Shown here: positions 33,428 to 42,101 of the stretch, piece by piece
Layout: each line of letters opens with the position of its first letter
How positions within the stretch are numbered: the first letter of the stretch is position 1
Assembly (NCBI GenBank): GCA_004340125.1
Contig: SLUK01000008.1
Location: 62,001-126,000 of the forward strand
From: Harryflintia acetispora
GTDB taxonomy: Bacteria > Bacillota > Clostridia > Oscillospirales > Ruminococcaceae
Reading direction: 5' to 3'
DNA length: 64,000 nucleotides
Made by a program: the position numbers and the translations under genes
Notes under the pieces: generated by a model
What the model saw: only the letters and a program-made list of their open reading frames with translations
What the model was told of the DNA's origin: nothing
The model's database searches: none

Positions 33428-34168
33428 GTGACATTGTCAAAGGTGGTACTGATCACCGGCGCATCCCGCGGGATCGGGCTGGCCTGCGCGCGGGTCTTCG
33501 GCGCGGCGGGATACCGCGTGGCGATCAATTATAACCAGAGCGCGGCGCGCGCCGAGGCGCTGGCGCGCGAGCTGATCGCGGGCGGGTGCGATGCGATCGC
33601 GGTGCAGGCGGACGTGTCCGAGCGCGCGCAGGTCGAGCGGCTGGTGCGGCAGATAAACCTCGATTTCGGCCGGGTGGACGTGCTGGTCAACAACGCCGGG
33701 ATCGCGCAGCAGAAGCTCTTTTGCAGCATATCGCCCGCCGAGTGGCGTCGGATGTTCGCCGTCACCGTGGACGGGGCCTATCACTGCTGCCAGTGCGTGC
33801 TGCCCGGCATGATCGCGCGTCAGCAGGGGAAGATCATCAACGTTTCCTCGATCTGGGGAATCGCTGGGGCTTCCTGCGAGGTGCACTATTCGGCGGCCAA
33901 GGCGGCGCTCATCGGGATGACCAAGGCGCTGGCCAAGGAGCTGGGGCCGAGCGGGATCACCGTCAACTGCGTCGCGCCCGGAGTGGTGGATACCGAAATG
34001 AACCAGGGCCTTGACGAATACACCCGCACCGCGCTGCGCGAGGAGACGCCGCTCGGGGTGATCGGCTCCCCGCAGGACATCGCGAGCGCCGTGCTCTTTC
34101 TGGCGAGCGAGGGGGCGGACTTCATCACCGGACAGGTGCTCAGCCCGAACGGAGGGTTTGTGATTTAA
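33428..34168 (+). CDS. Short-chain dehydrogenase, FabG-like
   Basis: An NAD(P)H-dependent SDR of 246 residues: cofactor loop TGASRGIG, NNAG (residues about 88-91), the catalytic Ser in NVSSIWGIAG, Tyr-x-x-x-Lys (YSAAKAAL), and the C-terminal GADFITGQVLSPNGGFVI. FabG (3-oxoacyl-ACP reductase) is the nearest family, but no other fatty-acid genes are near, so another substrate is possible. Start: GTG at 33428 behind AAAGGGGG; a TTG two codons later is also possible. It has a single-gene transcript with hairpins beyond. Confidence 0.88.
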   Translation: MTLSKVVLITGASRGIGLACARVFGAAGYRVAINYNQSAARAEALARELIAGGCDAIAVQADVSERAQVERLVRQINLDFGRVDVLVNNAGIAQQKLFCSISPAEWRRMFAVTVDGAYHCCQCVLPGMIARQQGKIINVSSIWGIAGASCEVHYSAAKAALIGMTKALAKELGPSGITVNCVAPGVVDTEMNQGLDEYTRTALREETPLGVIGSPQDIASAVLFLASEGADFITGQVLSPNGGFVI

Positions 34169-34218
34169 AGGGAAGATCAGATAATCAGCATGAAAACGGA
34201 GCGATTTGCGCAAAGGGC

Positions 34219-34269
34219 GGGAGAACCCCTCTTGGGGTTCTCCCCTCAAACCGTCCACTGGACGGTTTG
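34219..34269 (+). terminator. Two consecutive hairpins after the SDR gene
   Basis: GGGAGAACCCC / GGGGTTCTCCC (34219-34229, 34234-34244), then CAAACCGTCCA / TGGACGGTTTG (34247-34257, 34259-34269), followed by a modest T-rich stretch. The 300-bp gap to upp holds nothing else coding. Confidence 0.55.
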
Positions 34270-34419
34270 ATTCCCCTTTCTTACGTTTTATGAGGGCTTC
34301 TCGCCCTCAAACTTCTCGCCAAGGGGGCGTCGCCATTGCGCCGTTCGCTCCCTTAGGAACCCGATTCATTGCCGGGATTCTGCGTGCATTCTTTGAGCAA
34401 CAGAGTTTTTCGACAAAAT

Positions 34420-34452
34420 AAGGCGCGCTGTGGGAACACCACAGCGCGCCTT
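34420..34452 (-). terminator. Terminator of the fhs-upp operon
   Basis: AAGGCGCGCTGTGG (34420-34433) pairs with CCACAGCGCGCCTT (34439-34452); TATTTTG follows on the minus strand. Confidence 0.8.
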
Positions 34453-34469
34453 AAATATCCAAGAAAAAA

Positions 34470-35102
34470 TTATTTGGTCCCGTAGATGCGGTCCCCCGCG
34501 TCGCCGAGGCCCGGGACGATATACTTGCTCTCGTTGAGCCGCTCGTCGAGCGCGGCGATGTAGACCGGCACGTCGGGATGGGCGGCCGTCAGGGCCTCAA
34601 GCCCCTCGGGGGCCGCGATGATGCACATAAATTTGATCGACTTTACCCCCCGCTTCTTGACCTGCGAAATCGCGTCGATCGCGCTGCCGCCGGTGGCGAG
34701 CATGGGGTCGATCACGATCACGTCCCGCTCGCTGATGTCGCTGGGCAGCTTGCAGTAATACTCCACCGGCAGGTGGGTATCCGGGTCGCGGTAGAGCCCG
34801 ATATGTCCCACCTTGGCGGCGGGCAGGAGCTTAAGTACCCCGTCGAGCATCCCCATCCCGGCGCGCAGGATGGGCACGAAAGCCAGCTTGCGCCCCGAAA
34901 TCACCTTGGTCTTGGCCAGGGCGATGGGGGTTTCGATCTCCACCTCCTTGAGCGGAAGGTCGCGGGTGGCCTCGAAGCACATCAGCATGGTCACCTCGGT
35001 GATCAGCTCACGGAACTCCTTCGAGCCGGTGTTCTTGTCGCGCATGAGTGAAATCTTGTGCTGGATCAGCGGATGATCCAGGATGACTGGCTGAATGCCC
35101 AT
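34470..35102 (-). CDS. upp: Uracil phosphoribosyltransferase
   Basis: Upp salvages uracil to UMP using PRPP. The 210-residue protein has LRAGMGMLDGVL, the PRPP loop VIVIDPMLATGGSAIDAI and the C-terminal PGLGDAGDRIYGTK. ATG at 35102 is set by GGAGG 8 nt upstream. It is last in the fhs-tsaE-tsaB-rpiB-upp operon; rpiB-upp pairing is common in Firmicutes. Confidence 0.97.
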   Translation of the reverse strand: MGIQPVILDHPLIQHKISLMRDKNTGSKEFRELITEVTMLMCFEATRDLPLKEVEIETPIALAKTKVISGRKLAFVPILRAGMGMLDGVLKLLPAAKVGHIGLYRDPDTHLPVEYYCKLPSDISERDVIVIDPMLATGGSAIDAISQVKKRGVKSIKFMCIIAAPEGLEALTAAHPDVPVYIAALDERLNESKYIVPGLGDAGDRIYGTK

Positions 35103-35121
35103 ATCGTTTTCCTCCGTTATT

Positions 35122-35568
35122 TTAATGTTCGTTTCGCTCCTCGATCGCCGCGATCTTGTCGAGCCGGCGCTGGTGCCGCCCGCCCTCAAAGGCGGTATTT
35201 AAAAACAGGTCCACGATCTCGCAGGCGAGCCCGCCCGCGATCACCCGCCCGCCCATGCAAAGGACGTTCGCGTCGTTGTGCAGCCGGGTGTACTTGGCGC
35301 TGTAGCAGTCCGAGCAGAGCGCCGCGCGAATCCCCTTCACCTTGTTCGCCGCGATCGAGATGCCGATCCCGGTGCCGCAGATCAGGATGCCGCGCTCACA
35401 TTCGCCGGCATTGATGGCACCGGTCACCGCCTCGGCGATGTCCGGGTAGTCGCAGCTCTTCCCCTCATAGGTTCCAAAATCCTTGTAGGCCACACCCTGT
35501 TCGTCGAGATGGGCCCTGATCTCTTCCTTGAGCGCATAGCCGCCGTGGTCCGCTCCGATGGCTATCAT
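35122..35568 (-). CDS. rpiB: Ribose 5-phosphate isomerase B
   Basis: RpiB interconverts ribulose 5-phosphate and ribose 5-phosphate. The 148-residue protein shows IAIGADHGGYALKEEI, CGTGIGISIAANKVKGIRAA with the active-site Cys, and HNDANVLCMGGRVI. The ATG at 35568 overlaps the tsaB stop by 4 nt, behind GGAGG. Confidence 0.96.
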   Translation of the reverse strand: MIAIGADHGGYALKEEIRAHLDEQGVAYKDFGTYEGKSCDYPDIAEAVTGAINAGECERGILICGTGIGISIAANKVKGIRAALCSDCYSAKYTRLHNDANVLCMGGRVIAGGLACEIVDLFLNTAFEGGRHQRRLDKIAAIEERNEH

Positions 35569-36269
35569 GAATTCGCCTCCTTCTTTTCCTTTTCCAGCAG
35601 CTCCCGTTCCGCCTGCGACAGGCGCAGGTAGCTCGGGACGAGCGCGCCGGCCGAATCCCATTCGCCGAGCGCAAGCGCGGCATAGCCGACCGAGGACGCG
35701 CGCTGCAGCCTCAGGTGTTCGGGCGAGAGCGCAAGGCCCTCGGTGGTTTCCTGTAAACTATTATAACACAACATGGCCCCGTCTCCAACCAAAAAGAGAG
35801 GAGGCTCGACATTTTTTAGCTCCTGCCTTAGCTCCCCGATCGGCCCGGCCCGGTCCTCGCAGAGCCTGCGCACCGCACCGTCCTTTAGCGCGAAGAGTGC
35901 ATAGTAGACCTGGCCCCGCCGCGCGTCGAGCACCGTGCAGGCGGTGCCGCGCATCCCGCGCAGGTTATAAGCCAGGGAGAGCAGGGTGCTCACCCCGCAA
36001 AGCGGCACGTGGAGCCCCGCCGCGAGCGACTTTGCCGCCGCGAGCCCGATGCGCAGCCCCGTGAAGGAGCCGGGCCCCTTCGAGACCGCGACATGGGTGA
36101 TCTCCTCCGTTTTGGTGCCGGTGGTGTCGAGCAGCTGGCGCACCATCGGCAGCAGGGTCTGCGAATGGGTCAGCCCGCAGTCGGCATAGTATTCCCCCAG
36201 CAGGCGTCCGTCCTCGGCCAGGGCGCAGGAGGCCGCCTTGGAGGAAGCGTCGAGTGAAAGCAGCTTCAA
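35565..36269 (-). CDS. tsaB: tRNA N6-threonylcarbamoyladenosine protein TsaB
   Basis: TsaB is the scaffold subunit for the t6A modification of tRNA and dimerises with TsaD. The 234-residue ASKHA protein has LSLDASSKAASCAL at the N-terminus and the typical VSKGPGSFTGLRIGLAAAK. No ATG fits: the start is TTG at 36269, overlapping the tsaE TGA (TTGA), with an AAAGGGGGA site upstream. Coupling to tsaE is expected. Confidence 0.93.
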   Translation of the reverse strand: MKLLSLDASSKAASCALAEDGRLLGEYYADCGLTHSQTLLPMVRQLLDTTGTKTEEITHVAVSKGPGSFTGLRIGLAAAKSLAAGLHVPLCGVSTLLSLAYNLRGMRGTACTVLDARRGQVYYALFALKDGAVRRLCEDRAGPIGELRQELKNVEPPLFLVGDGAMLCYNSLQETTEGLALSPEHLRLQRASSVGYAALALGEWDSAGALVPSYLRLSQAERELLEKEKKEANS

Positions 36270-36700
36270 AACCGCCCGTCCCCCTTTATGGTGATCACCC
36301 GCTCGTCCTCCTCTGCGCCGGGGGCGATCTCCACCGTGATGTGGGGAAAGTCCAGCGCAAAGTCGATGTTTTCGCTCCACTCGATGGCGAGCAGGGCGCG
36401 CGGGTCGCTAAGATAATCGTAAAAGCCGGTGGAATAGAGGTCGTCCTCCCCCTCGATCCGGTACATGTCGAAGTGGTAGAGGGTGAGGCGTTCGCCCCGG
36501 TACTCGTGCACCAGGGCGAAGGTGGGGCTGCTGACCGCCGACTTGATCCCGAGCCCCGCTGCCAGTCCCCGGGTGAAGCAGGTCTTCCCGGCGCCGAGCG
36601 TGCCGCGGTAGGCGATCACGTCCCCCGCGCGCAGGTGCTGCGCCACCGTGGCGGCGAGCGTCTCGGTCTCCTGCGGGGAGTGGGTGTGATAGGTTGTCAT
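36266..36700 (-). CDS. tsaE: tRNA threonylcarbamoyladenosine ATPase TsaE
   Basis: TsaE is the ATPase of the t6A complex. The 144-residue protein has Walker A GTLGAGKT (residues 33-40), SPTFALVHEYRG and a Walker B region (FDMYRIEGEDDLYSTGF). It lies 12 nt after fhs and overlaps tsaB. Confidence 0.95.
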   Translation of the reverse strand: MTTYHTHSPQETETLAATVAQHLRAGDVIAYRGTLGAGKTCFTRGLAAGLGIKSAVSSPTFALVHEYRGERLTLYHFDMYRIEGEDDLYSTGFYDYLSDPRALLAIEWSENIDFALDFPHITVEIAPGAEEDERVITIKGDGRF

Positions 36701-36712
36701 GCCGCCGCCCCT

Positions 36713-38380
36713 TTAAAACAGTCCGGAGATGATGCCGTCACCATCCACGTCGATGTGCTCGGCGGCGGGGACTTTAGGCAGCCCCGGCATGGTCATGATG
36801 TCCCCGGTGTAGACCACGATGAAGCCGGCCCCCGCGCTCAGGCGCACGTCCTTGACCGAGAGCTCGAACCCCTGCGGGCGGCCCAGTTTCTTCGGGTCGT
36901 CCGAGAGGGAATATTGGGTCTTGGCCACGCAGACCGGCAGCTCCGCCTTGCCCAGCGCCTCGATCCCGGCGATGGCCTTTTGCGCGGCGGGGGAATAGAC
37001 GACGCCCGCGGCGCCGTAGATCTCTCTCGCGATGGTCTCGACCTTCTCTTTGATGGGCGCCTTCTCATCGTAAAGGAGCTTAAAGCATCCCGGCTCTTCG
37101 CAGGCCTCGACGACGGCGTTGGCGAGCGCCACGCCGCCCTCGCCCCCGCGCTCGAACACCTCCGAGAGGGCGAAGCGCGCCCCGCGACGGCGGCAGTATT
37201 CGGCCAGCAGCTCGAGCTCCCCGGCCGTGTCGGTGGGGAACTTGTTGATGGCGACGATCACCGGCACGCCGTACTTCTGCATGTTTTCGATGTGCGCCTC
37301 GAGGTTGCAGAGCCCCGCTCGCAGCGCCTCCCCATTCGGCTCGCCGACCCGGGCCTTCTCCACCCCACCGTTATACTTGAGCGCGCGCAGGGTCGCCACC
37401 AGCACGATGGCGCTCGGGGCGATCCCGGCGTAGCGGCACTTGATGTCGAGGAATTTCTCGGCCCCGAGGTCCGAGCCGAAGCCCGCCTCGGTGATGGTGT
37501 AGTCGGCGAGCTTGAGCGCGAGCTTGGTCGCGCGCACCGAGTTGCAGCCGTGGGCGATGTTGGCGAACGGACCGCCATGCACGATGGCGGGGGTGTTTTC
37601 CAGCGTCTGCACGAGGTTGGGCTTGAGCGCGTCGCGCAGGAGCGCCGCCATCGCGCCCTCGGCGCGCAGGTCGCGCGCGTAAACGGGGGAGTTGTCATAT
37701 TTGTAGGCGACGAGGATGTCGCCCAGACGGCGTTTCAGGTCGGTGATGTCGCTCGCCAGGCACAAAATCGCCATCACCTCGCTGGCGACGGTGATCTGGA
37801 AGCCATCCTCGCGGGGGACGCCGTTCATCTTTCCGCCCAGTCCCACGATGGTCGAGCGCAGCGCGCGGTCGTTCATATCCAGGCAGCGCTTAAAGAGGAT
37901 CCTGCGCGGGTCGATCCCGAGCGCATTTCCCTGCTGCAGATGGTTGTCCAGCATGGCGCAAAGCAGGTTGTTGGCGCTGGTGATGGCGTGCATATCCCCG
38001 GTGAAGTGCAGGTTGATGTCCTCCATCGGCACCACCTGGGCATACCCGCCGCCGGCGGCGCCGCCCTTGATCCCGAACACCGGGCCGAGCGAGGGCTCGC
38101 GCAGGGCGATGACCGCCTTCTTGCCGATTTTCTGCATGGCCTGCCCGAGCCCCACGGTGGTGGTGGTCTTCCCCTCGCCCGCCGGGGTGGGGTTGATGGC
38201 GGTGACCAGCACCAGCTTGCCGTCGGGCCGGTCCCTTAGCCGCGCCATCAGCGCGTCCGAGAGCTTGGCCTTGTATTTGCCGTAGCACTCGAGCTCGTCC
38301 TCGCCGATCCCGAGTTTTTCGGCTACCTTAGAAATGGGCAGCATGGAAGCTCCCTGTGCGATTTCAATGTCCGATAACAT
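36713..38380 (-). CDS. fhs: Formate-tetrahydrofolate ligase
   Basis: Fhs makes 10-formyl-THF from formate, THF and ATP, central to one-carbon metabolism and acetogenic or purinolytic anaerobes. At 555 residues it has the usual length, with the ATP loop TPAGEGKTTTTVGLGQAM, EPSLGPVFGIKGGAAGGGY and FTGDMHAITSANNLL. It is first in the operon with tsaE, tsaB, rpiB and upp. A TATAAT lies about 30 nt upstream but no good -35 accompanies it. The 57-bp leader is too short for a THF riboswitch. Confidence 0.97.
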   Translation of the reverse strand: MLSDIEIAQGASMLPISKVAEKLGIGEDELECYGKYKAKLSDALMARLRDRPDGKLVLVTAINPTPAGEGKTTTTVGLGQAMQKIGKKAVIALREPSLGPVFGIKGGAAGGGYAQVVPMEDINLHFTGDMHAITSANNLLCAMLDNHLQQGNALGIDPRRILFKRCLDMNDRALRSTIVGLGGKMNGVPREDGFQITVASEVMAILCLASDITDLKRRLGDILVAYKYDNSPVYARDLRAEGAMAALLRDALKPNLVQTLENTPAIVHGGPFANIAHGCNSVRATKLALKLADYTITEAGFGSDLGAEKFLDIKCRYAGIAPSAIVLVATLRALKYNGGVEKARVGEPNGEALRAGLCNLEAHIENMQKYGVPVIVAINKFPTDTAGELELLAEYCRRRGARFALSEVFERGGEGGVALANAVVEACEEPGCFKLLYDEKAPIKEKVETIAREIYGAAGVVYSPAAQKAIAGIEALGKAELPVCVAKTQYSLSDDPKKLGRPQGFELSVKDVRLSAGAGFIVVYTGDIMTMPGLPKVPAAEHIDVDGDGIISGLF

Positions 38381-38437
38381 GATGAACGCCCCCTGTAATT
38401 GATATTGGTATCATTATAGCACAATTTTTTGGGCCCG

Positions 38438-39433
38438 CTATTCCTCCTGCCGGGTGTGAAAGAGGATGTCGTAGTGCACCGTCCGGTAGAAGAGCCTGCG
38501 CACCTGCTGCGGGTCGCCCGTCTGCCCGAGCACCCACATCAGCTTGGTAACGGTGGATTCGAGCGTCATGTCGTAGGTTTCGAGCAGGTCGTAGCGCTCC
38601 TTTAAGAGATGCCCCACCTCATAGACCGAAAGATCGCTCCCCTCCTGCGGCACCTGGGTCGCCATCACCACCGTCTTGCCCGCCGCGATCAGCCTGTCCA
38701 GCGCCTCGAGATACTGCGCGGGTATCCCGCCCACGCCGTAGCTTTCCAAAATCAGCCCGTCGCACAGCTCCCCCACCGCCGAGAACGCCTCGGGCGGCAG
38801 GCCGGGGATCAGCTTGAGCAGGAAAACCCGGGTGTTGAGCCGGTGGTAAAAACGCGGCTCCTCGGGCTGCGCCGCCGGGATGTAGCGCACGATGTGCCCG
38901 TCGCGGATGGTGGCGAGGTCGGGGAAATTGATGGATGAAAAGGCATTATAGCTCTTCGAGCGGGTCTTGCGCGCGCGGGTGCCAACGATGACGTGCCCGT
39001 TGAAGCAGAGATAGACCCCCTGCAGGTCCGAGCAGGCGCAGCGCAGGCTGTCGAGGAGGTTGGTCTTGGCGTCGGTGATCTCCTCGTCGATCGGGAGCTG
39101 CGCGCCGGTGAGGATGACCGGCTTCTGGCAGCGCTGCAAAAGATAGGACAGGGCCGCCGACGTGTAGGCGAGGGTATCGGTGCCGTGGCAGATGACGAAC
39201 CCGTCGTAGGCGGCGTAATGCTGCTCGACGAGCGAGGCGAGCAGCAGCCAGTGTTCTGGGCGGATGTTTGTGCTGTCAAGGCAGAGCGGCTGCAGGCAGT
39301 CCACCGAACACAGCGCGCCGAAGTCCGGCAGGAAGCGCAGCATCTCCTGTGGGCTCAGCTGCGGCGCGAGCCCATTTTGGGTCTTTTTTGAAGCGATGGT
39401 GCCGCCGGTGGCGATCAGCAGGATTTTTTTCAT
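38438..39433 (-). CDS. Type I L-asparaginase
   Basis: The 331-residue protein has both threonine signatures of the family: LIATGGTIASKK at the N-terminus and CHGTDTLAYTSAAL near 90, plus LTGAQLPIDEEITDAKTNL. With no signal peptide it is probably a cytoplasmic type I enzyme hydrolysing asparagine to aspartate and ammonia. The ATG at 39433 follows AAAGGA at long spacing; an ATG eight codons upstream (39457) is an alternative. It is divergent from the diguanylate cyclase gene. Confidence 0.92.
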   Translation of the reverse strand: MKKILLIATGGTIASKKTQNGLAPQLSPQEMLRFLPDFGALCSVDCLQPLCLDSTNIRPEHWLLLASLVEQHYAAYDGFVICHGTDTLAYTSAALSYLLQRCQKPVILTGAQLPIDEEITDAKTNLLDSLRCACSDLQGVYLCFNGHVIVGTRARKTRSKSYNAFSSINFPDLATIRDGHIVRYIPAAQPEEPRFYHRLNTRVFLLKLIPGLPPEAFSAVGELCDGLILESYGVGGIPAQYLEALDRLIAAGKTVVMATQVPQEGSDLSVYEVGHLLKERYDLLETYDMTLESTVTKLMWVLGQTGDPQQVRRLFYRTVHYDILFHTRQEE

Positions 39434-39553
39434 TCTTTTCAGCAGTCCTTTTTTCATTCTGAGCCCCATGATAGCACAAATGCCGCGCGCGCACAACCTT
39501 TGCCTGCAGGGCCCAACGCGCTGCCGCGGCCCCGGCGCCTTTTCAAAAAACAA

Positions 39554-39582
39554 TTGATTCGGGCTGGGATTTGTAATACAAT
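39554..39582 (+). promoter_or_regulatory. Promoter of the c-di-GMP signalling cassette
   Basis: TTGATT (39554-39559), 17 nt, TACAAT (39577-39582), about 40 nt before the first gene. Confidence 0.65.
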
Positions 39583-39621
39583 GAAATAGACCGGTCACCG
39601 GGCGGCGAGGGAGGCCAAATT

Positions 39622-41553
39622 ATGAAAAAGAACATCCTGATGCGCACCAATTTCCTGGTCTGCCTGATTATTGTGGCGGGCTTTTTGGGGACCGCCATCC
39701 TCAGCTACCGCACCAACTACAGTGCCTCGCTCCAGAGCATCGAGCAGGTCTCCGACCTGACGAGCGAGGGGATCTATTACCAGATGACCTCCACCTTTGC
39801 CAAACCCGTCAACGTCTCGCTGACCATGGCCAACGACAGCCTGCTGCGGGACTTCCTCTCCGAGGAGGCCGGTCACCTCGACGACAGTGATTATACCGAA
39901 ACCCTGCAGGGGTTTCTTTCCGGCTACCGGGATAAATATGGCTACGATTCGGTTTTCCTGGTCTCCACCGCCACCGGGCGCTACTATAATTTTAACGGCC
40001 TGGACCGGGTCCTCACTCAGGGAAACCCGGAAAACGACTGGTACTACAGCCTGTTGGAGAACGGGCTCGATTACTCGATGAACGTGGACAACGACGAGGT
40101 CGAGGGGGCGCAAAACGAGGTCACCGTCTTCGTCAACTGCCAGATCAAGGACCATGACGGCACGGTCATGGGGGTCGTGGGGGTCGGGCTGAGGATCGAC
40201 AACCTGCAGGAGATGCTGCTCGATTACGAGCGGGACTACGGCGTCGGGGTCTACCTGATCGACGAGGAGGGGAGGATCGAAATTTCCTCCCGATACTCCG
40301 GCTATGAGCAGCGCAGCCTGTTCGAGCTGCGGCATTACGACGCCCGGGCGCGCCAGGAGGTGCTGGGCTGGAGGCAGGAGGAATCCCCCAACCGGTTCTG
40401 GACCTCCGACCTCGACGGGAAGCCGAGGAGCAATTATATCGTCTCCCGATTCCTGCCCGAGCTCGATTGGCACCTGGTGGTCGAGCGGGACACCGCCGCG
40501 CTGGTGGCCGACCTCAACCGCCAGATGAGGCTGACCGTGCTGATCATCTCGGTCATCGTGGCGGGAATCCTGGTGGTCATCACCCGGGTGATCCGCTCCT
40601 TTAACAGGCAGATCGTCGCCCTGGCCCAGTCGATCGAGCAGGAGCGCCGCACCATCTTCGAGCAGGCCACCGGCCAGCTGTTCGAGAACATCTACGAGCT
40701 GGACATCACCCACAACCGGGCCGCCAACGAGGAGACCGAGCGCTACTTCGAGAGCCTGGGCGCGCCGGCGGGCACCCCCTTCGACAAGGCGCTGCAGATC
40801 ATCGCCCAAAAGCAGATCAAGGAGGAATACCGCGAAGGGTATATCGGGACCTTCTGCCCTCAAAATGTGATCCGCGCCTATGAGAGCGGCGAAGAGACCC
40901 TGCGCTATGAATTTATGATCACCCGGGACGGGCTCACCTACTACTGGATGCGCATCACCGCCCGTCTGGTACACCTGGACAGCGACAACTCGCTGCACAT
41001 GCTGACCTACCGGCAGAACATCGAGCCGGAAAAGCAGCAGGAACAGCGCCTGCAGCTGCTGGCCCTGACCGATGAGATGACCGGCCTGCTGACCAAGTCG
41101 GCCACCCAGCGGCGGATCGAAAAACTGCTTTACGACAGGCCGGGCGAGCTGTTCGCCTTTTTCATCTTCGACATCGACAACTTCAAGCAGGCCAACGACC
41201 TCTTCGGCCACGCCTTCGGCGACGGGGTGATCAAGGAGTTCACCCAGGTGATCCGCAGCCACTTCAGGAGCGGCGACGTGCTCGGGCGGATTGGCGGGGA
41301 CGAATTCGTGGCCTTCCTGTCCATCCCCGAGGAGCGCTTCGCGGCGGATAAGGTCAAGGCGCTCTCCCGCGACCTGGACCGCTCCTACGCCTGCGGCGGG
41401 AAGAGCTGGCACATCTCGGCGAGCATCGGCGTGGCCTTCGCCCCGCGCGACGGGCGCGACTTCGCGAGCCTCTATCAAAACGCCGACGCCGCGCTCTATC
41501 AGACCAAGGCGCGCGGCAAAAACGGCTTCACCCTTTATGAAAGCGCGCACTGA
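39622..41553 (+). CDS. Membrane diguanylate cyclase with extracytoplasmic sensor
   Basis: Makes cyclic di-GMP. Of 643 residues: membrane helix 1 about 10-29, an external dCACHE-like sensor about 30-300, helix 2 near 303-322 (LTVLIISVIVAGILVVI), a PAS-like middle region (about 340-470) and a C-terminal GGDEF domain with an intact active site (GGDEF at 558-562). The FDIDNFKQANDLFGH motif is also intact. GGAGG lies upstream of the ATG. It heads a cassette with an HPt protein and a REC/HD-GYP/GGDEF protein. Confidence 0.92.
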   Translation: MKKNILMRTNFLVCLIIVAGFLGTAILSYRTNYSASLQSIEQVSDLTSEGIYYQMTSTFAKPVNVSLTMANDSLLRDFLSEEAGHLDDSDYTETLQGFLSGYRDKYGYDSVFLVSTATGRYYNFNGLDRVLTQGNPENDWYYSLLENGLDYSMNVDNDEVEGAQNEVTVFVNCQIKDHDGTVMGVVGVGLRIDNLQEMLLDYERDYGVGVYLIDEEGRIEISSRYSGYEQRSLFELRHYDARARQEVLGWRQEESPNRFWTSDLDGKPRSNYIVSRFLPELDWHLVVERDTAALVADLNRQMRLTVLIISVIVAGILVVITRVIRSFNRQIVALAQSIEQERRTIFEQATGQLFENIYELDITHNRAANEETERYFESLGAPAGTPFDKALQIIAQKQIKEEYREGYIGTFCPQNVIRAYESGEETLRYEFMITRDGLTYYWMRITARLVHLDSDNSLHMLTYRQNIEPEKQQEQRLQLLALTDEMTGLLTKSATQRRIEKLLYDRPGELFAFFIFDIDNFKQANDLFGHAFGDGVIKEFTQVIRSHFRSGDVLGRIGGDEFVAFLSIPEERFAADKVKALSRDLDRSYACGGKSWHISASIGVAFAPRDGRDFASLYQNADAALYQTKARGKNGFTLYESAH

Positions 41554-41721
41554 CAGCCTTGCCGCTTGGGGCGGGCGCCATCCCGGAGGGTTTCCCGCGG
41601 GCGCCCGCCTTTTCATTATTTCCTGCAGGAGCGCTGTCGCGGCGTTACAGTTATAGAAACGGCGCAGCCGGCCTTGGGGCCGCGCCGGTCTGCCATATAG
41701 AGCCAAACGATGGAGGTAGCC

Positions 41722-42075
41722 ATGACGATAAAAGAATGCTTCGAGAACCTCGGCGCGGACTATGACGATGTGCTGCGCCGGATGGGCACGCAGGAGAGGC
41801 TCCTGCGCTTCCTTTCCAAGTTCCCGCAGGACCCGAGCTTTTCGCTGCTCTGCGGCGCCTATGAGCGCGGGGATGCCGGGGAGGCGTTCCGGGCGGTGCA
41901 TTCCCTCAAAGGGGTCAGCGTCAATCTCGGCCTTTCGTCGCTCTACGCCTCGGCCTGCGCTCTGACCGAGGAGCTGCGCGGCGGGACGATTACCCCGGCC
42001 TCGGCCCCCATGCTCGAGCATCTGCGGCAGGACTATGAGGCCACCATTGCCTGTATCCGGGAACTGGAAGCCTGA
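41722..42075 (+). CDS. HPt phosphotransfer protein
   Basis: The 117-residue helical protein carries the HPt motif with phospho-accepting His60 (FRAVHSLKGVSVNLGL). It could pass phosphate to the REC domain of the next protein. ATG at 41722 follows GGAGG with 5-nt spacing. No histidine kinase is encoded here, so the donor must come from elsewhere. Confidence 0.88.
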   Translation: MTIKECFENLGADYDDVLRRMGTQERLLRFLSKFPQDPSFSLLCGAYERGDAGEAFRAVHSLKGVSVNLGLSSLYASACALTEELRGGTITPASAPMLEHLRQDYEATIACIRELEA

Positions 42076-42101
42076 GGATACAAAAAAGGAAGAGGGCCAA
42101 C

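Noticed and set aside
36254..38239. A 661-codon antisense frame opposite fhs
   Set aside because: Shadow of a highly conserved gene in GC-rich DNA; no domain resemblance.
38381..38437. A THF riboswitch before fhs
   Set aside because: The leader is only 57 nt and shows no conserved pairing.
39595..42021. An 808-codon antisense frame opposite the diguanylate cyclase
   Set aside because: GC-rich shadow frame; the plus-strand protein has clear domains.
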